From Bugula neritina (lineage: Eukaryota; Bryozoa; Gymnolaemata; Cheilostomatida; Bugulidae): 60,000 nt of DNA. The stretch spans positions 29,619,628 through 29,679,627 of the forward strand of contig OZ037767.1 of the NCBI GenBank assembly GCA_964035545.1, in the 5' to 3' direction. Made by a program: the position numbers and the translations under genes. The notes beneath the pieces are model-generated. The model made no database searches, was not told where the DNA came from, and worked only from the letters and a program-made list of their open reading frames with translations. Each line of letters opens with the position of its first letter. The first letter of the stretch is position 1. Below are positions 52,401-60,000 of this stretch, in pieces.

Positions 52401-54490
52401 TAATAAACTTCACCATTATACGACCCACCATTTGTCACCAGTTCTCTCACAGCATCCCACTTTTGTGTTGCATCACTTCCTCCTGAAAGCTTCTGTCTGA
52501 TCAATTCGCCAACGGACAGGTGAACCCACCCGAACTCCTTATAATGGCTGCAGATTCTGCTGCACTGTGTGGATATATCTGATCCCGGTGGGCCTGAGAC
52601 ATGAATATTGTAATTTAAGGCTACGTTTCTCAAACTATTATTAGTAGTTTAGATAACAACATGCAGTGACATTCAAAATGATTTCTAATATCAAAACTCT
52701 TTCTGATTTTACAAAAGCGTCAAATTTAATTTTAAATAAACTTTCTAATCTTAAATGTGATTTCAAGAAATTTAAATGAGCCATTAATTTTAGCCAACAA
52801 TGAAGTAGAATAGTGGATAGTAGATATTTTAATGAGAAATAAGCAGTCAAGTACAACTTTATACTTCAATGCTAAATTAAAAATTAGAAGTTGTTTTACA
52901 TTTCTTCTTCTAATGATAGTATAATAATATAAATGCTATGACAAAAAGCCTGCAGTTGTAGTCCAAGAAGGCAAACTTACCCATTAGCAGGACTATCGGC
53001 ACTTTAGTAGGGATACTTAAAATAGACAGGCTAGACTTGGTTGTCTCCCTTGAATTATTGATGGGCGGTAGTGGACTAGCCTTACTGAGGTCTTTAGTTG
53101 GACTTCTAGCTGCAACTTGAGCCACACAAATTATTATATGGAAGTCATGTTTAAGAACATAATGAATACGCACTATATGCATTAACAGTCGTTGAGTTCC
53201 GGCAAATGATCTCTTGGTAGCAAAATAACCATTCATGCAAAATAAATTTATGATTTTTTTGTATAGAGTAACCTAAAGTTATACCCGAAGGCAGACTGAT
53301 GACACAAGTGTCTCCGTACAGCTCTATGGTTTTGGGTGGCGTACACTAACTGTGAGAAACTTGTATATTATTTTTTCTCACCTATCTCCGCTTTGTCCTG
53401 TTTGGGTAGCGGGATACTTTTATATTATGTTAATATATATAATTATGTTCTGATTTGATTTTGAAAAAATTGATTTTGGGCATTTCCAGTTATTTTAGCA
53501 AAGCTATAACCAAAAAGGCAAACATAGACAGTAAATTCGTAGTTACCTGCCACAGATTCATCAGAAGAGCTCTCGTGCTTCGACGATCGGCTTATTGGTG
53601 GCAGTGCACTGTTACTTTTGCTTTGCTCCACAAATGAGTTCCAATTTATTTCACCGCCATCTTTAGCTTTTTGTAAACAGTTTATAAGAAATCCAAAATG
53701 ATCTTCTGGTCTGTGAACCATCAACCCTGACATCATACTCTAAAATATAATCCAAGTAGGATTTTACTTACAGAATTAATAAAACTTGCTCTAAAAGTTT
53801 TTGCAACAAAAGCGCTTTAGACTGTAGCTATTGTTACTAGTAAACTACTAACAAAACTAAATAGATTGGTTAAAAATAAATATGACTTTAATAAAAATAT
53901 TACTAGTTTGCATATTCATTTTGAATAGAACAATTTAACCTTTAAACTATTATTAACTTTAAACGTCATACAACTAAATTTTTCAATTTTGTGATTGCAA
54001 TTAAAAACAGCCTAAAAAGTGAGCCCATAATCATAGAGTTATACCTAAAGATCAAGATGATGGCGATTTTATTCAATTTCGCGCCATCGCCATGATATAA
54101 TGTTGTTATCAGTATCACTATCGGTGATTACGGTAAGCTAAAACTGTGTATATAACAAATTTTTTCGACAATAAATATAATAAATGTGCTTGGTTCTTTA
54201 TAACTGATAGTGAGCTAAAGATTTATAGAGCTCAAACTTTAGTTTCGCAATCAAACTCAAACTAAGTGTAATTGTCACAGTCATACTCAGTGCGAGTCTT
54301 ATAGTTAATGTTATACCCATTCTGATTCACATTGTGATTGAGTTTGACATTCGCATTCGGCATTGTAATTGTTTATTTATCTATGTTCGGCACTCGCAGC
54401 ATGTCACCCTTTTATTCTTACTTCAAATAATTGAGGAATCTGTCTCGAAGACATATAAGTCTTAGCATCTTCCGCTGGCGTGCTCTTCAT
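41395..54490 (-). CDS. AK5: AK5-like adenylate kinase with three kinase units, complete, 17 coding exons, 885 aa
   Basis: Adenylate kinases interconvert ATP, AMP and ADP. Exons (minus): 54490-54422, 53739-53547, 53109-52981, 52593-52429, 51464-51334, 50974-50783, 50226-50076, 49160-49020, 48705-48416, 47908-47768, 47400-47311, 46604-46580, 45115-44756, 43403-43198, 42806-42693, 42364-42173, 41463-41395; every junction keeps phase. The N-terminus ([17 protein letters not shown] then [20 protein letters not shown]) matches human AK5, which has two kinase domains. Here there are three units (about residues 125-345, 385-565 and 700-885). Unit 3 has an intact P-loop [10 protein letters not shown] (K713), [20 protein letters not shown] and the lid [14 protein letters not shown]. 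Units 1 and 2 have altered P-loops. A 25-nt microexon and a heptad-repeat exon form the linker before unit 3. Triplicated AKs are known from sea-urchin sperm flagella. The 3' half could also be read as a separate AK1-like gene. Confidence 0.93.
41464..42172 (-). other. AK5 intron 16
   Basis: A 709-bp AT-rich intron with no further coding or repeat signal recognised. Confidence 0.7.
42549..42704. repeat. 31-bp tandem array copying the AK5 exon 15 donor
   Basis: Five copies of a 31-bp unit. On the minus strand each carries GAGTCAGAG or GAGTCAAAG followed by GTAAGT or GTGAGT. The copy nearest the exon is the real exon end and donor (42693/42692). The other four are intronic duplicates spaced 31 bp apart. 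Confidence 0.92.
43404..44392 (-). other. AK5 intron between the alternative first exon and unit 3
   Basis: AT-rich, no second gene. A hairpin with 14-bp arms (13 matching), TTTTGTAACGTACC and its inverse, lies at 43641-43679. Confidence 0.6.
44393..44408 (-). CDS. AK5: alternative first exon for an AK1-like isoform
   Basis: Minus-strand ATG GGA GCA GCA TTT A followed by GTAAGT. The phase (1) matches the unit-3 exon at 43403, so splicing gives [14 protein letters not shown] and a 198-aa single-domain kinase, the size of AK1 (194 aa). The ATG has G at -3 and +4. It lies in the intron between the linker exon and unit 3. No transcript evidence is available. Confidence 0.5.
44756..45115 (-). CDS. 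AK5: AK5 linker exon with heptad repeats
   Basis: A 360-nt exon, phase 1 at both ends. After an acidic start ([16 protein letters not shown]) it carries about eleven heptads alternating SKEVSEI and SKQETEA types, encoded by 21/42-bp tandem repeats at about 44770-45005. Hydrophobic residues at positions 4 and 7 of alternate heptads fit a helix or weak coiled coil. It separates unit 3 from units 1 and 2. Confidence 0.9.
45116..46579 (-). other. AK5 intron 12
   Basis: A 1.46-kb intron whose only recognised content is the repeat at 46030-46127. Confidence 0.65.
46030..46127. repeat. about 24-bp tandem repeat, four copies
   Basis: Units contain GACCTCTAGTCAGCTGACAC. It lies in the AK5 intron and is not close to a splice site. 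Confidence 0.9.
46580..46604 (-). CDS. AK5: 25-nt AK5 microexon
   Basis: Encodes TSPEIQPE plus one base. It starts after TTGTAG and ends before GTAAGT. It is needed for phase: unit 2 ends in phase 0 and the next exon begins in phase 1, and only this microexon bridges them. Confidence 0.8.
47311..49160 (-). CDS. AK5: AK5 unit 2: degenerate kinase domain
   Basis: Exons 49160-49020, 48705-48416, 47908-47768 and 47400-47311. The P-loop reads [11 protein letters not shown]: the invariant Lys is Arg (R397) and a Gly is Glu. AMP-site blocks [10 protein letters not shown] and [10 protein letters not shown] remain. The exon that should hold the lid is 141 nt instead of 192 and lacks the SGRxDD segment with its lid arginines. 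Catalysis is unlikely; a structural role is inferred. Confidence 0.88.
49161..50075 (-). other. AK5 intron 7
   Basis: A 915-bp AT-rich intron; nothing else recognised. Confidence 0.7.
50076..53109 (-). CDS. AK5: AK5 unit 1: kinase domain with broken P-loop
   Basis: Exons 53109-52981, 52593-52429, 51464-51334, 50974-50783 and 50226-50076. The P-loop reads [11 protein letters not shown]: the Lys is Ile (I137) and two Gly are changed. [11 protein letters not shown] and [11 protein letters not shown] keep the AMP-site arginines, but LIDG has become LIQG. A lid-like stretch [16 protein letters not shown] remains, with SGRxDD altered to SNRLDG. Human AK5 keeps an intact P-loop in its N-terminal domain. 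Confidence 0.88.
53547..54490 (-). CDS. AK5: AK5 N-terminal region (exons 1-2)
   Basis: Exon 54490-54422 encodes the start, ending RQIPQLFE. Exon 53739-53547 continues [24 protein letters not shown] and INWNSFV. This docking-like region (LFESLLNGLMCSKPEDP in human AK5) is characteristic of AK5 and of other long flagellar kinases, and fixes the start codon. Confidence 0.9.
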
Positions 54491-56120
54491 TTTTATTTCA
54501 ATCGGATAGGCAATGAGCAGGTGCTCTTCTGACTATTATGTATTTTGCATCCATGCGTATCTAAGAAGAATTAACATGGCGGCTAACAGCAAGACCAGAA
54601 TAAAGCGTGATTAGTTTTTACGAACTTTGCTTGCCAAAATATAAAAAAAAAAATTATTGAATAAATTTGAGCTATTTACAATAAATTTGTACACAATAAT
54701 ATACCAACAATTGTACAACAATTTATTTTGAGATTATGCACACAAAAATTATAAGACAACTCCTAAAAATCAAGTAGGATTAATCAATATGACATCCGTC
54801 CTTAAGCAGCTTATGTAAAAAGTGCAACATCCTGGAAAGGACTGTAAAATTTTTTGACTTGCGTCTTCAATGCACACCTCATGTGGCATAGTGAACTTTA
54901 TGTGTGGAGTCCAATGCCATCAGCAAACCAGCTAGCAATACACTAACTACTGGACTAATCTCTTTCACTACTATATTGAATTTTGATTTTAACTCAACAA
55001 TTATTCATGATGCTGATACACACTGGACATAGGTTACATGAAAGAAACTAACAATTGATTTGTCAGAGAACCAACTATAAGTTTATCAAGTTATGGCCTA
55101 ACAATTTTAGCATGCTAAAACTGTAAACTGCTAGGGTGAAGGTTTCCAACATTTAGGAACTGCATTTCAATTATGAAGACTTGTTGAATGTTGATATATA
55201 AACATCCCTGCTGAAGTGTGCTGCTATATTTATACAATATAAATCAGAAGTTTTTACATGATTAGATGATGGACATGTATTTGGGTTACAGAAAATCTAT
55301 TTATACAAAAGGTAGAAATATTGTTTGTTGTAGGTGTATGTAAAACTATCATTATAACAGTACAATTACCAGCAGCCCAAGTTTATAACCTGTGACTGAA
55401 ATATTGGGCATATCAAAAACTCAGTATCAGAGTAATAAATAAAAACCAGAACATAAAACAGTTATGTGAACAGAACTGCCCAGCGCAAGCTTTAGTGGTG
55501 TATTGGAAGGGAAAGAGAAGAGTGACCATCTACTAGCTTGCTAAGTCTAACTAGACAGGAAACATTGTGAGGGGATGGCCAAGCTCTACTTGATTTAGTT
55601 ACAAGTGAGAGAGGTATGCCAAAGAGGAGAAATTAAGTACAAACTAAAGTATTTCTAGCATTAATTGCAGTGGCCACAAAAATTAAGAATTCATAAGTGT
55701 ATGAAAAAATATTATAATAAAGTTCAGTAGAATTAGACTAATAATAAATGGAAAAAGATTATAATACATGGATTAAAAAATTAAACAAATATAAAGGAAT
55801 GAAGATGTTTAAGTATATGAGGATAGTAAGCATGCTATAAGTTTGAAAGTCTATATACAATATATAAGCCACACTCTCTTTGTGCAATATCTTCCAGGCT
55901 AGTCTTTTCATTTACAATAATAAATATATTTTATTTTCAACACAATAACTGCAATAATAAACTTTCTAGGTGTAGTAGCACAGCTCTACCCATAAAGATA
56001 ATTTTTACAAGTACTGGTACAGCCCTATATAGGCTATAAGCAATGCGGTGTCTGTCTTTGGTAAACATTGACTTGATGTGATTTAAGTCCAAAAAAGTTA
56101 TTATTGCACATCATCACATC
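54491..56120. other. gap between AK5 start and PTPN 3' end
   Basis: An AT-rich stretch of about 1.6 kb. It contains a degenerate SINE head (54905-54968) and ATGGCGGC at 54576-54583, a YY1-like core 85 bp upstream of the AK5 ATG. No gene recognised. Confidence 0.5.
54905..54968 (-). repeat. degenerate tRNA-like SINE head
   Basis: On the minus strand TTAGTCCAGTAGTTAGTGTA resembles an A box, and GCATTGGACTCC a mutated B box. Confidence 0.4.
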
Positions 56121-56126
56121 TTTATT
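56121..56126 (-). terminator. PTPN3/4 poly(A) signal
   Basis: AATAAA on the minus strand, about 130 nt past the stop codon. Confidence 0.6.
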
Positions 56127-56256
56127 AATTTCATTACATGTTGAAGATTGTAGATGTCTCATTAAGTAGAAGAAGGCAGGGTTTGCAGGTGTCTAATAAA
56201 CTGGCATATCACAGGTTGTGCCAAATTCTCGGCAGCATTACAGTTTACTTCAACTG

Positions 56257-59200
56257 TCAGCTTCTAAAATCGTCTAAAGGTTTAACAAAGCCTTCGTGGT
56301 ACACTCGCAATATGGCCTCGCAGACAAACTTGTATTGACCACTGGTCTGTATGAGCATAGCCCTCTGATCTCTCATCTGCCTCACGATGTCTAGAGGGTA
56401 GACTGGCTGGTTGGACTCAATCAGACACATGGCAGTCTCCATTAGAATCAGCACACCAGTTCTCCCTATACCAGCACTGCAGTGTACCAGGGTGGGTTCT
56501 GTCATTCCAACCCTTTTCTAGAAATATAGTTAACAGTTTTATTAGTAGCTGTGAGCCAAAACCTGCATAGAGAAGGCAACTCTCAATAAAGTGCAGTATG
56601 GTTGAACACTTAGCCAGTGTTGTAGCTATCTCGTATGAAATTTGTCAGACTTACAAGTTCAAAGTCTAAAATAAATTAATGTTTCCATATAAGTCGAATT
56701 TCTTCAAATAAATCTACAGGCAAACAAACTTTAGCTGATTCGTAAAAATTTAGCCTGTGATTTGGAGTAAAGACTGTAAAAAGGAGAAGGGTTGAAGGAC
56801 ACAGACCTGTCGCACTCGTATAACAAAATCGAGGAAGTCGGAGCTATCATCAGGGACACCGTGATCAGGCCAGGCGATGTACTGCATCTGATATATGTGT
56901 CGCTCCTCATTGGTCTCCATGTTGACTAAAGTGAACTCTCTACAAGTAAACATACTGTACTGTTACTCAGTTGCCATGGCAACACGACTCCATATCTGAG
57001 AGACTGGCTTGTATTAGTCATCAACAATTTAGTCAACACTTATGATGATTGAATAAACAAGCGGAAAGTTGTGTTTGTATGATCTAACAATTAATTTTAT
57101 TGGATGATGAGTGAATCAACAGTTAACCATGTACACATGAGTTATTGAGTAACACCTCAACATTCAACATTCAAGAATCATCTTTCACGAGGAAAGAAAA
57201 CTCTCCAAAGAAAATCTAAAAAGTGATTTATAACGTTAGCGCCAGTAATTACTAGTTTAATTTACTTCCAGTCAGTAAATCATATTTCACGAAAGAAGTG
57301 GCTGGTTATTTTGAAGGAAAAACTTAATTTAGCTGACAAATAAATATGATTTATAGCCTTCAGAATGTTTCAAATCTTCCAACCCAATGACGGAGCTCAT
57401 TAAAATAACTTGCCAACTTGAAGATTAATGAATACCAAATATAAATTTATTTTTGTCAAAAAATTCATATTTATTGCAAGCATACGACTATTCCAGGTAG
57501 AAAATTGTTTTTTTTTCTAAATTCTCGCTCCACCAGTTTCCTTGTTAGCCTGGTAATTCAAACTGCATTTTCCTGGTAGAAGCAGGAATTTTATATAAAC
57601 ATTTCGAGCATGTAAGTGGCAAGTGCAAAACATTTCTCTATGAGCCTGCACTGAGCACATGAACTAGTATAATACAGTTATATGGCACATATTATACGTT
57701 GAATTGCAATGGAAGTGTAGGTACAGACAGCTAAATAGTGTAAGTCTAGACATGGTGTACATTATCATGACTGTGTGCCGTACATTGAACTGCAGGATAC
57801 TAGTATATACTGAGACTGAAGCATTTCAGACAACCTGATGGAGTATGGTGTATGGTGAGATGTGAATACATTAAAGTGCCATGGAATCTCCTATTAAGGA
57901 AGGATTATTTCCAGCAATGCAACCCATACGACCAACCTGGCATATAATTGTAACATTATTTTAATTTATGGGGAATGGAAGATGAAATTGAACTTGTGGC
58001 GATGCAGTAAGTTGGGTTTGTAGATACAAAAAAGGAGAAAAAGTTAGAATTCATCCTGCATGAAATAAGGTACATCTAACAAATAAAATGTTTAATATTT
58101 ATTCATCTTAGAACTTCAGCCGCTGGTAGATTATGTTCACAAGAAACCTGAAAGTAGTTTTATTTTCGGGATTGCAGGTATTCCGTCAGTGAATTTTTAG
58201 GTAAAGTGGATAACACAAATCTTCCACCAACTGAACAAGAATGAAGGAATGGACAACTATCTATTATCTAATAACGATTGATGTCGTATAATGAGAGGAT
58301 GACAAAGGCTGAAGAAGCTGCACATATTCATATTTAGTCTAATGATATGCTAATGTTGCTATCAAGGTATGACTAAGCCTAGTGATGAGGCTGCCGGCAC
58401 TTCCTTAGGAACTTAGGTTACGTGATGCGCTGAGACCCCCCTACTCCGTCTAAGCTGGCCATCAACTAATAAATGCTGCAACAAATTTCAAGTCAATAGG
58501 ATTTCCCAAATAAACTGTCTGATAACATTTGACGAGTTGCAGACATTTCCGGAAAAACACTTCAACAGGTAGACTCGTAGGATATAAATGATGATCCGGG
58601 ATAAAATCCTTCATATTTTTAGTTATAAATACTTAATTGTCCAAGTAACGCTGGCCTTTGTTACATCTGAGAGCTGAAATATCAGACATGTTTGCAATGA
58701 CTGTGTAAAACTTAATATTAGACAAATAGTTGTTACAGTTGAGAGGCCAGGAATGCCCAGTCATGCTCACACATGCTTGTGTGTGTCTAGTGATTCAGCT
58801 TCAGTTCCTGGCTGCATTGGCAAATCACTCAGTCATGTTCCAACATGATGAGGGGCACAGTTCTACCCCCCCTCCCGTCCAGAAATCACTAGAATTGTGG
58901 CTATACAATTAAACCCAAACACACATAACACTCTGTTTGGCCACCAGAAGTTAATAGAGAACAAGTTGCCAGGTAACACTTACCTGAAGGCAAAGGACCT
59001 CGTCTCCTTCTCCTTGAGACAAGTGAGTTGTAGGGTGCCAAAGTCGGTGGTCTCGTACAGGTGGGGCCAGTACTGGTGACACTTTATTCTACCTCTTTCC
59101 ACAAGAGCCGTTAGCATGACCTAAGCATGAGTAAGAGTGAGTTGTGAATATCATGAGTCAAGTTACTTTATGTTAGTATAACTGTGACAGCCAACTCTAT

Positions 59201-59684
59201 AAAACTGTTAGAAATGCAAGTAACTCCCAACCTATTATTTGGAACTGAATGTCAAAAATTGCATACTGGCGCTTAGCTTTACCAAATCATCACAGCTGGC
59301 AACTGGAAATATATGGCAGCAAAACATTGGATAAAACAGACATACTTTTCATCAAACTAAGAATCTTTATGACCAGATCAGAGCAGAGACTAATAAGTTG
59401 CTTCCAACCACAAAATGTAAACATAAAATACTGAATGACAAAACTTACGACGAGAGTTATCTGCTGCTGCCACACCATCTCCCAAAAGTCAGCGCAGGTG
59501 TTGGGCAGAGGACCTTGAGCAGCGATGTATCTGTTGACTATTCCACTGCCAGGAATCTCCATGTTGATGTAGTTGGCGTTTATGTAGTCGCCGGTGGGCA
59601 AGTTTCGTAGCAGAACTCTAGTCTGGTCGTAGGGAGAGATGTCGCGGTACCTGTTCTTGCACAGATTGTCTGCAACCTTCGCAC
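56257..59684 (-). CDS. PTPN4: PTPN3/PTPN4-type tyrosine phosphatase, catalytic 3' exons (5' part off the window)
   Basis: The non-receptor PTPs PTPN3 and PTPN4 carry FERM, PDZ and phosphatase domains and act at the membrane cortex. Four exons are clear (minus): 59684-59449, 59120-58984, 56939-56807, 56517-56257, with consistent phases (about 255 codons). In order: [70 protein letters not shown]; the WPD loop [20 protein letters not shown]; the signature [11 protein letters not shown] with the nucleophile Cys; [20 protein letters not shown]; stop. The sequences [15 protein letters not shown] and [11 protein letters not shown] are specific to PTPN3/4. The 3' tail KPLDDFRS is short, as in that pair. 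FERM and PDZ exons must lie beyond 60000. Intron 56940-58983 is 2 kb with nothing recognised in it. Confidence 0.93.
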
Positions 59685-59831
59685 CTGTTGGAGGGAATAA
59701 TCATGTAACATACAGCTACTGTTTCCAAACAATTACAGTATCTTACAGCATCACAGTCTTTTATAACTTGTAAGAGATATACATGTACACTCAACAAGTT
59801 CACATGTCCTTAGTCCTGAATGATATATTAC

Positions 59832-59898
59832 CAAGGTGCTCCACCTTTACAACTTGGAGGGTTGACAAAATTACCATGTCTAGTTCCTCTACACGCAG
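59832..59898 (-). CDS. candidate upstream PTP exon
   Basis: A 67-nt stretch after TTTTTGTCACAG and before GTAATA, reading LRVEELDMVILSTLQVVKVEHL plus one base. Its end phase (1) fits the next exon (59684). It would sit just before [14 protein letters not shown], but lacks the usual YRKKPG segment, so it may be wrong. Confidence 0.3.
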
Positions 59899-59960
59899 CT
59901 GTGACAAAAACTTGTCCGGAATATAAACTGTACTGGAAGATTTTCATTTCATTTCAGACA

Positions 59961-59977
59961 CCCCCCCCCCCCCCCAA
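59961..59977. repeat. poly-C tract
   Basis: An uninterrupted run of about 17 C residues near the right edge; its length is prone to sequencing error. Confidence 0.85.
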
Positions 59978-60000
59978 GATGATGTGAACTCGACTTGGTA

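Noticed and set aside
41395-54490. Two separate genes, a two-domain AK5 and a downstream AK1
   Set aside because: Not excluded, but the microexon and linker exon join unit 2 to unit 3 in phase, and no stop or poly(A) signal was recognised after unit 2.

Overview
The window is nuclear DNA from an intron-rich invertebrate animal. It is about two-thirds A+T. Coding regions are cut into many short exons with GT-AG borders, and every multi-exon protein aligns best with animal-specific families (USP16/45, TENT5/FAM46, ANKRD42, AK5, PTPN3/4) at near-vertebrate exon resolution. There are no operons and no bacterial, viral or organellar genes. The phylum cannot be fixed. A three-unit adenylate kinase (known from sea-urchin sperm flagella) and a foldback element resembling sea-urchin TU and fly FB elements suggest, but do not prove, a slowly evolving invertebrate lineage.

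Layout, left to right: (1) 1-7704, minus strand: nearly all of a USP16/USP45-type deubiquitinase; its last exon or exons run off the left edge. (2) 7712-9500: intergenic gap between head-to-head genes. (3) 9663-12031, plus strand: a complete two-exon TENT5 (FAM46) non-canonical poly(A) polymerase, with a poly(A) signal near 12432. (4) About 12.5-32.8 kb: a 20-kb stretch with no convincing gene. It holds an 847-bp foldback transposon with 9-bp target duplications (19004-19850), a 379-bp MITE with TTA duplications (27435-27813), tRNA-derived SINE-like heads and an 11-bp minisatellite. (5) 32859-40029, minus: complete ANKRD42 orthologue, 11 coding exons, 529 aa. (6) 41395-54490, minus: complete AK5-like adenylate kinase, 17 coding exons, 885 aa, with three kinase units, only the last of which keeps an intact P-loop, plus an internal alternative first exon that would give a 198-aa AK1-like protein. 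(7) 56257-59684 and beyond the right edge, minus: catalytic half of a PTPN3/PTPN4-type tyrosine phosphatase.

Exon boundaries were placed by hand from splice signals, reading-phase continuity and remembered family sequences. All listed junctions of USP16 exons 1-14, ANKRD42, AK5 and TENT5 keep phase. The genes do not form one pathway. The one suggestive link is ANKRD42 next to an AK of the flagellar type, with an X-box-like site just upstream of the ANKRD42 start codon. The recurring oddity is short tandem arrays at or within about 60 bp of splice junctions, two of which copy the splice site itself. No wholly new system is claimed; the best leads are the triple kinase with two degenerate units, its internal isoform, the foldback element and the splice-site arrays.
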